From the NCBI GenBank assembly GCA_035268985.1, contig DATFJV010000061.1:1-10126 (forward strand): a stretch of DNA of 10,126 bases. Direction: 5' to 3'. This stretch comes from JAAYHV01 sp035268985. GTDB taxonomy: Bacteria > Bacillota > Clostridia > Peptostreptococcales > Anaerovoracaceae. Below are positions 1 through 6,311 of this stretch, piece after piece. Position numbers and translations under genes: made by a program. A model generated the notes under the pieces. That model ran no database searches, was not told the DNA's origin, and was given only the letters and a program-made list of their open reading frames with translations. Every line of letters begins with the position of its first letter. Position 1 is the first letter of the stretch.

Positions 1-62
1 ATAGTAATATGGATTGGCTCAGAGGAATGATAAATAGTGGTTTTAAATTAAATGATATATAA
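1..62 (+). CDS. C-terminal tail of an upstream gene (partial)
   Basis: From base 3 one frame stays open to a TAA at 60-62 and encodes the last 19 residues of a protein, including the run MDWLRGMINSGF, which looks like an amphipathic C-terminal helix. The other two forward frames are closed early, one at base 2 and one at base 28. The product cannot be identified from so short a piece. It lies on the same strand as the arsenite permease and ends about 20 bp before the first possible permease start, so it could be an upstream gene of the same operon, but nothing in the visible residues shows an arsenic role. Confidence 0.35.
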   Translation, partial: SNMDWLRGMINSGFKLNDI

Positions 63-80
63 ATAGACTAAAGTAACTAA

Positions 81-175
81 ATGAAAACATACCAAGGGGA
101 TACTCTGATTATTAATTCCCGAAAGTATATTGACACTATCCCATATGGGTAGTCTTTTGCATAATTATTGGGGTT
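81..175 (+). pseudogene. Displaced N-terminal segment of the ACR3 permease (likely frameshift)
   Basis: Reading upstream from the GTG at 176 in the permease frame, bases 134-175 encode HYPIWVVFCIIIGVV, which has the character of the first ACR3 membrane helix (usually Y..LWV.LCI..G..LG). No ATG, GTG or TTG exists in that frame before the TGA at 131-133. An ATG at 81 in another frame reads MKTYQGDTLIINSRKYID and stops at the TAG at 150-152; its RKY resembles the residues that normally precede helix 1. Adding one base, or removing two, at about 126-134 would join the two frames. No slippery heptamer is visible, so mutation or sequencing error is more likely than programmed frameshifting. The ATG at 81 has no clear Shine-Dalgarno. 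Confidence 0.5.
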
Positions 176-1138
176 GTGATAGGTAAATGGATATCAGTTA
201 TTCCAGAAACTTTAAGCAAGTTTGAATATGCTAATGTTTCTATACCAGTTGCAATACTAATTTGGTTAATGATTTATCCTATGATGTTAAAAATAGATTT
301 TACTAGTATATTGGAAGCAACTAAAAAACCGAAAGGATTGACTGTAACATGTGTAACTAACTGGCTTATTAAACCATTTACTATGTATTTTATAGCGGCA
401 TTCTTTTTAAAGGTGGTATTTAACGGCGTAATTGAATCATCCTTAGCAGATGAATATTTGGCCGGGGCAGTGCTTCTTGGTGCAGCGCCTTGTACTGCCA
501 TGGTATTTGTTTGGAGCCATTTAACTAAAGGGGATCCGGCATATACGGTGGTCCAAGTAGCAGTAAATGATTTGATATTGCTTATAGCCTTTGCGCCAAT
601 AGTTGCATTTTTACTAGGAGTAAGTGATGTTATAGTGCCTTATGATACACTGTTTATTTCAGTAGTACTGTTTGTGGTTATTCCCCTTGTTGGCGGATAT
701 TTATCCAGAAAACATATAATAAAAAATATGGGGGAGGAGTATTTTGAAAACGTATTTTTAAAGAAGTTTGATAAAACTACAATTGTTGGATTGCTATTAA
801 CTTTAATAATTATATTTTCCTTTCAGGGGGATATAATACTCAAAAGTCCATTGCATATAATACTGATTGCAGTACCTTTAATTATTCAAACTTTTTTCAT
901 ATTCTTTTTGGCATATTTGTGGGCAAAAAAATGGAAATTGAAGCATAACATAGCTGCGCCAGCTGCTATGATAGGAGCTAGTAATTTCTTCGAACTTGCT
1001 GTTGCCGTATCAATATCTTTATTTGGACTAACTTCCGGGGCTACTCTTGCTACCGTTGTGGGAGTATTGGTGGAGGTGCCTGTTATGTTGACTTTAGTTA
1101 AAATAACAAATAGCACTAAAAGCTGGTTTAATGAATAA
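176..1138 (+). CDS. acr3: ACR3-family arsenite efflux permease (5' end probably disrupted)
   Basis: A membrane carrier that exports arsenite (and in some members antimonite) using the proton motive force, in the bile acid/arsenite/riboflavin transporter superfamily. The 320 residues match ACR3 almost throughout: PVAILIWLMIYPMMLKIDF at 24-42, NWLIKPF at 62-68, the helix-4 signature APCTAMVFVW at 104-113 with the conserved cysteine at 106, NDLILLIAFAPIV at 131-143, and GASNFFELAVA at 267-277 with the conserved glutamate at 273. ACR3 proteins are usually about 350 residues with ten helices; this frame lacks helix 1 unless the upstream codons 134-175 are included. The GTG at 176 is simply the first usable start, preceded only by GGGG five bases earlier. 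No arsR or arsC is visible nearby. Family assignment is firm; whether the gene is functional is not. Confidence 0.88.
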   Translation: MIGKWISVIPETLSKFEYANVSIPVAILIWLMIYPMMLKIDFTSILEATKKPKGLTVTCVTNWLIKPFTMYFIAAFFLKVVFNGVIESSLADEYLAGAVLLGAAPCTAMVFVWSHLTKGDPAYTVVQVAVNDLILLIAFAPIVAFLLGVSDVIVPYDTLFISVVLFVVIPLVGGYLSRKHIIKNMGEEYFENVFLKKFDKTTIVGLLLTLIIIFSFQGDIILKSPLHIILIAVPLIIQTFFIFFLAYLWAKKWKLKHNIAAPAAMIGASNFFELAVAVSISLFGLTSGATLATVVGVLVEVPVMLTLVKITNSTKSWFNE

Positions 1139-1389
1139 TATCTTTAAAAAAGAATAATTGAGATTGTTTAAGAGCTTAAATTAGAAATGGCTTGAGTGAA
1201 TTGTTACTCAAGCCATTTCTATTAATGAAATAGATAATATTGTATAGTTATATTCTATATACAAAGAAAAAACAATATAAAAGATGTTATCTGTGGTTAT
1301 GATTTTGTTGCTGTGTTAGAATGATTATGGTTTTGTGGCATTAGCCGCATATTAAAAATATTACTTGTGTAGAAAAAGGAGTGAATAAA
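1139..1389. other. Intergenic region before sucC with imperfect direct repeats
   Basis: After the dyad at 1182-1221, about 160 bp lead to sucC without any gene. It holds an imperfect direct repeat: bases 1295-1311 and 1323-1339 match at 14 of 17 positions, each preceded at similar distance by TGTTA (1285-1289 and 1314-1318). A small GC-rich hairpin follows at 1334-1349 (six pairs including one G-U, loop ATTA), conspicuous in such AT-rich DNA. A weak promoter TTCTAT-N17-TATAAA at 1253-1281 is possible. I recognise no riboswitch. Confidence 0.4.
1182..1221 (+). terminator. Long perfect dyad after the arsenite permease, probable terminator
   Basis: Bases 1182-1197 and 1206-1221 are perfect inverted repeats of 16 bp. 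A G-T and an A-T pair extend the stem to 18 bp around a four-base loop. The hairpin lies 43 bp after the permease stop and would be very stable. The following bases (attaatg) are not a good T run, so termination relies on the T-rich 3' arm; it could also act as an mRNA-stabilising 3' end. Confidence 0.6.
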
Positions 1390-2538
1390 TTGAATATTCA
1401 TGAATATCAATCAAAGGAAGTATTTAAATCTTACGGTATTCCGACATTAGATGGATACAAAGCGGAAAGCTTGGAGGAAGCTGAAGAAAAAGCTGAATTA
1501 GTAAAGACTGATGTTTCGGTTGTTAAAGCTCAAATACATGCTGGAGGAAGAGGTAAAGCTGGTGGAGTTATTTTAGCTAAATCTAAAAAAGAAATTTTAG
1601 CGGCCGCTGAAAAATTACTAGGTGAACCTTTAATTACTCACCAAACATCTAAATACGGTCAAATTGTAAAAAAAATCTACTTAGAAGAAGGTTGTAATAT
1701 TGATAAAGAATACTATCTAAGCCTTATTGTTAACAGGAAAAAATCATGTTTTACATTCATTGCATCTTCAGAAGGTGGAATGGATATTGAAACAGTTGCT
1801 AAAACCAATGGAGATGCAATTGTGTATGTTGATATAGATCCTGAACTTGGACTTAAGAACTTCCATATAAATAGGATTGCTAATTTCTTGGATTTAGACA
1901 AGAAAAAACTAGCTGCTATATTAAATGGTATATATAAATGCTTTGTTGAAAAGGATGTCTCTTTACTGGAAATCAATCCTTTAGTGTTGACAAAAGAAGG
2001 TGAGATTATTGCGTTGGATGCTAAAATGTCCTTTGACGATAATGCCTTATTTAAACATCCTGATATTTTAAAATACAAGGATGAGAGTGAAGAGGAAAAG
2101 GAAGAAAATGAAGCCAATAAACATGGCCTAGCATATGTAAAGTTAGACGGTAATATAGGATGCCTAGTAAATGGGGCGGGGCTTGCCATGGCTACAATGG
2201 ATGCCATTCATTTAGCAGGTGGAAGCCCTGCAAATTTCTTAGATGTTGGAGGAAGTGCCAGCGTTGAAATGGTTTCCAAAGGATTTGAAATAATATTAAG
2301 CAATATTAATGTAAAGGGGATATTCATAAATATATTCGGTGGTATCATGAGATGTGACACCATTGCAGAGGGAATAATTAAAGCTGCATCTGACCTGGAT
2401 ATTAAAGTTCCGATAGTTGTTAGACTGGAAGGTGCCAATGCGGATATTGGACTTGAAATATTATCAAATTCAGATATTAACGTTATGCTAGCAGAAGATA
2501 TGGATGATGGTGCTAGCAAAATTGTGTCACTTATATAA
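1390..2538 (+). CDS. sucC: Succinyl-CoA synthetase (ADP-forming) subunit beta
   Basis: The beta subunit binds nucleotide and, with SucD, interconverts succinyl-CoA + ADP + Pi and succinate + CoA + ATP in the cytoplasm. The 382 residues open with the family hallmark NIHEYQSKEVF. They contain the ATP-grasp loop QIHAGGRGKAGG (48-59), LEINPLVLT (193-201), DGNIGCLVNGAGLAMATMD (253-271) and NIFGGIMRCD (314-323). I chose TTG 1390 because AAAAAGGAG (1373-1381) lies eight bases before it; the in-frame GTG at 1381 overlaps that site and would add MNK. Length matches the roughly 385-residue family norm. One oddity is the glycine loop DVGGSAS, where the usual form is DVGGGAT. sucD follows after 14 bp. 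A malate-CoA ligase or a paralog for another acid cannot be excluded from sequence alone. Confidence 0.93.
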   Translation: MNIHEYQSKEVFKSYGIPTLDGYKAESLEEAEEKAELVKTDVSVVKAQIHAGGRGKAGGVILAKSKKEILAAAEKLLGEPLITHQTSKYGQIVKKIYLEEGCNIDKEYYLSLIVNRKKSCFTFIASSEGGMDIETVAKTNGDAIVYVDIDPELGLKNFHINRIANFLDLDKKKLAAILNGIYKCFVEKDVSLLEINPLVLTKEGEIIALDAKMSFDDNALFKHPDILKYKDESEEEKEENEANKHGLAYVKLDGNIGCLVNGAGLAMATMDAIHLAGGSPANFLDVGGSASVEMVSKGFEIILSNINVKGIFINIFGGIMRCDTIAEGIIKAASDLDIKVPIVVRLEGANADIGLEILSNSDINVMLAEDMDDGASKIVSLI

Positions 2539-2552
2539 AGAGGAGGAAATTC

Positions 2553-3425
2553 ATGAGCATTTGGGTAGATAATCATTCGAAATTAGTAGTTCAAGGAATA
2601 ACAGGCTCAGCTGCAAGATACCATACAGAGCAAATGATTAAATATGGAACTAATATTGTGGCAGGAGTTACTCCTGGAAAAAAAGGACAAGTAGTGCAAG
2701 GCGTACCTGTATTTGATACAGTTAAGGAAGCTGTAATAGAAACTGGAGCTAATACTTCAATAATATATGTTCCTGCTCCTTTTGCTGCGGATGCAATTAT
2801 GGAAGCAGTGGATGCAGAAACAGAACTAGTTGTATGCATTACAGAACATATTCCTGTAAAGGATATGCTTATGGTCAAAGCGTATATGGCGGGGAAAAAT
2901 ACAAGACTAATCGGGCCAAATTGCCCGGGGATTATAACACCGGGACAAACCAAAATTGGAATTATGCCAGGGCATATACATGTACCTGGAAATATTGGCA
3001 TAATATCTAGGTCTGGGACCTTAACATATGAAGCAGTTGGAGCGGTAACAAAGGCAGGTCTTGGGCAAAGTACTGCAGTGGGAATTGGGGGTGATCCAAT
3101 TCATGGAGCGGATTTTATTGATGTATTAAAGGCTTTTAATGAAGATAAAGATACTCATGCGGTTATATTAATTGGTGAAATCGGGGGTGATGATGAAGAG
3201 GTGGCGTCTGAATGGATAAAAGAAAACATGACAAAGCCCGTTGTTGCATTTATTAGTGGCAGAACTGCACCTAAGGGTAAAAGAATGGGCCATGCAGGGG
3301 CTATTGTCTCTGGCTCATCAGGAACAGCAGAGTCTAAGATAGAAGCATTAAAAGCGGCTGACGTGGGAGTTGCAGACAAGTTTTCTGAGCTTGTACCATG
3401 TTTAATGGAAAAGTTGAACAAATAG
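2553..3425 (+). CDS. sucD: Succinyl-CoA synthetase subunit alpha
   Basis: The alpha subunit carries the CoA-binding Rossmann domain and the histidine that is phosphorylated during catalysis. In the 290 residues, QGITGSAARYHTEQ (14-27) and GGVTPG-like AGVTPGKKG (37-45) form the CoA site. IGPNCPGIITPG (120-131) and SRSGTLTYEAV (152-162) are diagnostic, VGIGGDPIHG spans 176-185, and the active-site histidine is H247 in GKRMGHAGAIV (242-252). It is colinear with E. coli SucD, which is about the same length. AGGAGG (2541-2546) sits six bases before the ATG. Co-transcription with sucC is near certain from the 14-bp gap, and a terminator follows 31 bp after the stop. No other citric acid cycle gene is visible, suggesting a substrate-level phosphorylation role in fermentation (inference). 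Confidence 0.95.
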   Translation: MSIWVDNHSKLVVQGITGSAARYHTEQMIKYGTNIVAGVTPGKKGQVVQGVPVFDTVKEAVIETGANTSIIYVPAPFAADAIMEAVDAETELVVCITEHIPVKDMLMVKAYMAGKNTRLIGPNCPGIITPGQTKIGIMPGHIHVPGNIGIISRSGTLTYEAVGAVTKAGLGQSTAVGIGGDPIHGADFIDVLKAFNEDKDTHAVILIGEIGGDDEEVASEWIKENMTKPVVAFISGRTAPKGKRMGHAGAIVSGSSGTAESKIEALKAADVGVADKFSELVPCLMEKLNK

Positions 3426-3456
3426 ACGATATATCCCTGTGATTTAAAGGGGTTTG

Positions 3457-3483
3457 AGAAGGGTTTGTAGCCCTTCTTTTTTT
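3457..3483 (+). terminator. Rho-independent terminator of sucCD
   Basis: A seven-base-pair stem, AGAAGGG (3457-3463) with CCCTTCT (3471-3477), encloses a seven-base loop and runs directly into seven T residues (3477-3483). It lies 31 bp after the sucD stop and closes the sucCD transcript. Confidence 0.85.
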
Positions 3484-3538
3484 GTATTATCATTAATAAT
3501 ATGGATGCTCATAGAGTCTTTGATTCATGAAATTCTTC

Positions 3539-3567
3539 TTGACTTTAAAGCGAGGGCAATATATTAT
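3539..3567 (+). promoter_or_regulatory. Sigma-A-type promoter of the MFS transporter gene
   Basis: TTGACT (3539-3544) and TATTAT (3562-3567) are separated by exactly 17 bp, each one base from consensus. Transcription would start near 3574, giving a leader of about 80 nt. It lies between the sucCD terminator and the transporter, so the transporter can be expressed independently. Confidence 0.7.
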
Positions 3568-3583
3568 TTAAAAGATACTGAGC

Positions 3584-3637
3584 CAAACATTCATAAAAGG
3601 TGGTGAATGTTTGACTAATATTGAACCATAGGTTCAA
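3584..3637 (+). promoter_or_regulatory. Two tandem inverted repeats in the transporter leader
   Basis: The first repeat is perfect over 10 bp: CAAACATTCA (3584-3593) and TGAATGTTTG (3604-3613), loop 10. The second is perfect over 7 bp: TTGAACC (3621-3627) and GGTTCAA (3631-3637), loop ATA. Both lie downstream of the predicted transcription start. The second ends inside the AAAGGAG ribosome site (3636-3642), so it could be a translational control hairpin; as DNA either could be an operator. Neither has a T run, so neither is an ordinary terminator. Confidence 0.5.
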
Positions 3638-3654
3638 AGGAGAATGAAAAGAGA

Positions 3655-4854
3655 ATGAATGAGGACTTAAATATGGCAAAAAAGGGTTTATATATAAAGA
3701 ACAAATATATAGTTCTTGTAGGTGCACTACTGGCACAAATTACAATTGCGGGGCTATATGCTTGGAGCATTTTTGGTACAGCATTGCAAAGTGAAAATGG
3801 ATGGGGTGAAGATGCAATACTACTAACGTATTCTATAGCTCAATTTGTATTTGCATTTAGCACAATTTTTTCAGGTAGATTGGTAGATAGAAAAGGACCT
3901 AGAATTGCAATACTAATAGGTGGTATTTTATACGGTGGAGGGTTGATTTTATCATCCTTTGCAACTTCGCCGATGATGCTATACTTAACATATGGTGTGC
4001 TTACTGGTGTTGGTGTTGGATTTGTATATGTATGTCCATTAGCCACACTGATTAAGTGGTTCCCTGAAAAAAGAGGTATGATAACTGGATTATCAGTTAG
4101 TGTTTTTGGCGGTGGAAGCATTATTTTTAAAGAAGTAATTAGTGCTTTTGTTAGGAACTCCAATGTAGCGGGAGCTTTTTTAGGACTTGGAGTAATATCA
4201 TTAATATTAATACTAATAGGTGCAACTTTAACAAACAATCCTCATAATCTTTCAAAGAAAAAGACTGAAAAGGGTGAAGATGATTACGAAACCATGGAGA
4301 TGATTAAGACTTCAAAGTTTAAAAAGACTTGGCTTATGTATTGGTTAGCTGTAATACCGGGACTTCTTATACTAGGTGCGGCAAAAAACATAGGTCTTGA
4401 AATAGCAGGCCTTGAAGAAGAAGCAGCAGCAGGAATTATATCAATTCTTGCAATATCAAATGCAGGAAGTAGACTTGTGTCAGGGACTTTATCAGATAAA
4501 TTCGGAGTGTTAAAACTTCTTAAAATATTATTTGTTATAACTATAGTTTCACTATTAGCGTTAAGTTTCTTTGGTAATGTAAGGGTTGCATTTTATTTAG
4601 GAGTAGTGGGAGTTGCTTTAGGATATGGCGGATTCTTAGCACTATTTCCAACTTTTACCAATCAAGAATTTGGGTCATATAGATATGGTTCAAATTACGG
4701 CATAGTGTATCAGGCTTATGGTCTAGCGGCGCTATCAGGTATTTTTATTAAATCCATAGCAGGGAGTTTTGAAAGTACATTTATAATAGCGGCAATTGCT
4801 TCTGCAATAGGCCTTGTAATAGCATTTTTTATAAAAGAAAGAAAGTCAAATTAG
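3655..4854 (+). CDS. MFS transporter of the oxalate/formate antiporter (OFA) type
   Basis: A twelve-helix membrane carrier, 399 residues. The MFS loop signature GRLVDRKGPR is at 74-83 and its second-half counterpart SRLVSGTLSDKFG at 272-284. AGLYAWSIF (32-40), WFPEKRGMITG (135-145) and YGSNYGIVYQAYG (344-356) are typical of the OFA branch, which moves small carboxylates. By eye the helix-11 lysine of OxlT falls at the tyrosine of QAYG here, so oxalate is not a safe substrate guess; this alignment should be treated as tentative. A charged loop (199-225) joins the halves. Start: AAAGGAG (3636-3642) lies 12 bases before ATG 3655. A second in-frame ATG at 3673, eight bases after GAGG, would remove six residues and is nearly as good. 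Adjacency to sucCD suggests, but does not prove, a dicarboxylate role. Confidence 0.82.
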   Translation: MNEDLNMAKKGLYIKNKYIVLVGALLAQITIAGLYAWSIFGTALQSENGWGEDAILLTYSIAQFVFAFSTIFSGRLVDRKGPRIAILIGGILYGGGLILSSFATSPMMLYLTYGVLTGVGVGFVYVCPLATLIKWFPEKRGMITGLSVSVFGGGSIIFKEVISAFVRNSNVAGAFLGLGVISLILILIGATLTNNPHNLSKKKTEKGEDDYETMEMIKTSKFKKTWLMYWLAVIPGLLILGAAKNIGLEIAGLEEEAAAGIISILAISNAGSRLVSGTLSDKFGVLKLLKILFVITIVSLLALSFFGNVRVAFYLGVVGVALGYGGFLALFPTFTNQEFGSYRYGSNYGIVYQAYGLAALSGIFIKSIAGSFESTFIIAAIASAIGLVIAFFIKERKSN

Positions 4855-4860
4855 TATATA

Positions 4861-4901
4861 AATACGGCGAGGTTTCTAAATGACCTCGCCGTATTTTTTT
4901 T
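4861..4901 (+). terminator. Strong rho-independent terminator of the transporter gene
   Basis: A perfect 13-bp, GC-rich stem (4861-4873 with 4883-4895) has a nine-base loop and is followed by an unbroken run of eight T residues (4894-4901). It begins six bases after the transporter stop. Confidence 0.92.
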
Positions 4902-4902
4902 C

Positions 4903-4932
4903 TTGCAATTAATACTATAAGTTTAATATAAT
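4903..4932 (+). promoter_or_regulatory. Promoter of the ketopantoate-reductase-like gene
   Basis: TTGCAA (4903-4908) and a perfect TATAAT (4927-4932) are spaced by 18 bp, directly after the preceding terminator. The predicted start near 4939 lies downstream of the ATG at 4935, which rules that ATG out as the main start and supports ATG 4962. Confidence 0.65.
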
Positions 4933-4961
4933 GGATGTATCAATTAATGTGGGGGAATAAA

Positions 4962-5888
4962 ATGAAAGAGATTAAAAGAGTTGGAATTATAGGTATGGGA
5001 TCACTGGGAATAATGTTTGGTTCATATATCTATGATAAATGCGAAAAAGATGACTTAGTAATAATAGCTGATAAGAAACGTAAAGAAAAATATAATTCTT
5101 TAGGAATCCTTTGTAATGATAAAATATACGATTTTAATATTATAGAATCCAAAGAAAAAGGTTGTTATGTTGACTTGTTAATCATAGCAGTTAAGGCTAC
5201 TAAACTTGAAGAGGCCATAGAAGAATCAAGAAACTTTATAAGTGAGAATACAATAATAATTTCTTTATTAAATGGCATTACTAGTGAAGATATAATAAGG
5301 GAAAAGCTTGACAAAGGAAATGTTATCCATTGCATTGCCCAAGGTATGGATCCCATAAAAAGAGGCAACAAGGTAACGTATAAAAATATGGGTAAACTGT
5401 GTTTGGGCATTGATGACAATATCAACCAAATATATTTAGATAAGTTAGTTAAATATTGTGATAACATTAATTTGCCCTATGTGTTAGAAGAGGATATGAA
5501 GTATAGACTTTGGAGCAAATGGATGCTTAATGTTGGGGTCAACCAAGTTGTTATGGTATATGAAGGGACATATGATACCGTGCAAGTAAAAGGGGAAGCT
5601 AGGGGTTTGATGATAGGTGCCATGAAGGAAGCAAAAATACTTGCCGAAAAAGAAGGGGTAATGATAGACGATAGCGAGGTTGAAAACTACGTTAACCTAA
5701 TGGATTCGCTTAATCCAAATGGTGTACCATCCATGAGACATGATGGGATAATAAAGAGCTTTTCAGAAGTAGAGATGTTTTCGGGGACGGCTATTAAGCT
5801 AGCAGAAAAGCATAATGTAGAGGTTCCTATAAATAAAAGTCTATACGAAGAAATTAAAAGGATTGAATCAAAATATGATGCCCAATAA
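4962..5888 (+). CDS. Ketopantoate reductase family (ApbA/PanE-like) oxidoreductase
   Basis: An NAD(P)H-dependent 2-oxoacid reductase fold. In the 308 residues, the Rossmann motif GMGSLG is at 11-16, AVKATK at 76-81 and LLNGI at 102-106. The ApbA C-terminal motif WSKWMLNVGVNQ (184-195) carries the likely catalytic lysine K186 and asparagines 190 and 194, and SMRHD (257-261) and SEVEMFSG (268-275) supply the conserved glutamate E269. PanE converts ketopantoate to pantoate for coenzyme A synthesis, but no panB, panC or panD is nearby and many bacteria have several paralogs, so the true 2-oxoacid is unknown and no symbol is given. The start at 4962 follows GGGGGA (4951-4956) by five bases; the longer in-frame ATG at 4935 precedes the predicted transcript start. 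It is monocistronic and convergent with padR. Confidence 0.85.
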   Translation: MKEIKRVGIIGMGSLGIMFGSYIYDKCEKDDLVIIADKKRKEKYNSLGILCNDKIYDFNIIESKEKGCYVDLLIIAVKATKLEEAIEESRNFISENTIIISLLNGITSEDIIREKLDKGNVIHCIAQGMDPIKRGNKVTYKNMGKLCLGIDDNINQIYLDKLVKYCDNINLPYVLEEDMKYRLWSKWMLNVGVNQVVMVYEGTYDTVQVKGEARGLMIGAMKEAKILAEKEGVMIDDSEVENYVNLMDSLNPNGVPSMRHDGIIKSFSEVEMFSGTAIKLAEKHNVEVPINKSLYEEIKRIESKYDAQ

Positions 5889-5894
5889 GGCATC
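5877..5894. terminator. Possible bidirectional terminator shared by two convergent genes
   Basis: GATGCC (5877-5882) and GGCATC (5889-5894) form a six-pair stem with a six-base loop. It contains the TAA of the oxidoreductase (5886-5888) and touches the TAG of padR (5894-5896 on the minus strand). Downstream on either strand the DNA is T-rich but interrupted. It is the only hairpin between the two convergent genes, so weak termination in both directions is plausible. Confidence 0.4.
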
Positions 5895-6199
5895 TATTTT
5901 ATTTCATAGCTAAGCTCTGTGATTTTTTCTTTGGCACTTTTAAGATTGTCGATACCCTTATTTGTAATGCTATAGTATTTTCTGATTTTACCGTTCACTT
6001 GGTTTTTTTGTGAAATTAATAAGCCTTCATTTTCCATATTATGAAATATGGGGTAAAGGGTTCCTGGACTTATGTCATAACCGTGATTATTAAGTTCTTC
6101 CATCATCCAAGAACCATATATTGGTTCTTTTTGTGCGTGGTAAAGTATGTGTACTTGAATAAAAGCTAAAAAGATTTTTCTGAGTATTGGGTCTTGCAT
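5894..6199 (-). CDS. PadR-family transcriptional regulator (short form)
   Basis: A 101-residue winged helix-turn-helix repressor. The PadR hallmark ISPGTLYPIFHNMENEGLL spans 43-61 (recognition helix and start of the wing) and RKYYSITNKG (73-82) forms the wing strand. The C-terminal helix used for dimerisation is short, as in the small PadR subfamily, and no separate ligand domain is present. Translation starts at 6199 after AGGAGA (6207-6212, minus strand) with a seven-base gap. It is divergent from fetA and fetB, and a dyad covers its predicted transcription start, so autorepression together with control of the transporter is the simplest reading. PadR proteins commonly control neighbouring efflux genes in Firmicutes. 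The inducer is unknown. Confidence 0.9.
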   Translation of the reverse strand: MQDPILRKIFLAFIQVHILYHAQKEPIYGSWMMEELNNHGYDISPGTLYPIFHNMENEGLLISQKNQVNGKIRKYYSITNKGIDNLKSAKEKITELSYEIK

Positions 6200-6222
6200 T
6201 TTATCATCTCCTATGCTAATAT
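6194..6222 (+). promoter_or_regulatory. Candidate forward promoter of fetA-fetB
   Basis: An extended -10, TGCTAATAT (6214-6222), has a poor -35 TTGCAT (6194-6199) 17 bp upstream, within the first codons of padR. Start of transcription would be near 6229, just left of the dyad at 6230-6259. The -35 match is only three of six, so this is tentative, but no better forward promoter is visible before fetA. Confidence 0.4.
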
Positions 6223-6229
6223 AATCTTA

Positions 6230-6259
6230 ATAACGAAAACCGATATAGAAAATCGTTAT
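6230..6259. promoter_or_regulatory. Candidate PadR operator between padR and fetA
   Basis: ATAACGA (6230-6236) and TCGTTAT (6253-6259) form a perfect 7-bp dyad with arm centres 23 bp apart, about two helical turns. Inside lie CGAT (6241-6244) and ATCG (6252-6255), and a direct repeat GAAAACCG/GAAAATCG (6235-6242, 6248-6255). It sits between the two predicted -10 boxes and overlaps both predicted start sites. Assignment to PadR is inferred from position. Confidence 0.55.
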
Positions 6260-6263
6260 ATAA

Positions 6264-6292
6264 ATATTAACATTAGTTCATGAGTTTGTCAA
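6264..6292 (-). promoter_or_regulatory. Promoter of padR
   Basis: On the minus strand TTGACA (6287-6292) and TAATAT (6264-6269) are separated by 17 bp, close to the sigma-A consensus. Transcription would start near 6257, at the right edge of the dyad at 6230-6259, which gives a repressor bound there a direct way to block it. Confidence 0.7.
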
Positions 6293-6311
6293 TTATGAAA
6301 TGAGGGGCAGA

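Noticed and set aside
123..134. Programmed -1 frameshift joining the ATG 81 frame to the permease
   Set aside because: No X-XXY-YYZ slippery heptamer or clear downstream stimulatory structure is present; mutation or sequencing error is simpler.
130..165. TTGACA at 130-135 as a promoter for the arsenite permease
   Set aside because: The nearest -10-like sequence, CATAAT at 160-165, is 24 bp away, too far, and the site lies within what looks like permease coding sequence.
1713..2207. A 164-codon open frame antisense to sucC, and similar antisense frames over sucD, the transporter and the flavoprotein
   Set aside because: They mirror strongly recognisable genes, have serine/isoleucine/proline-rich composition typical of reverse reading of AT-rich codons, and lack ribosome sites.
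3644..3658. Four-codon frame MKRE overlapping the transporter start, as a leader peptide
   Set aside because: Only one base separates AAAGGAG from its ATG, too close for normal initiation. Kept only as a remark in the leader finding.
4935..4961. Upstream ATG adding nine residues to the ketopantoate-reductase-like protein
   Set aside because: It lies before the predicted transcription start near 4939 and lacks a Shine-Dalgarno; ATG 4962 has GGGGGA and gives the usual Rossmann N-terminus.
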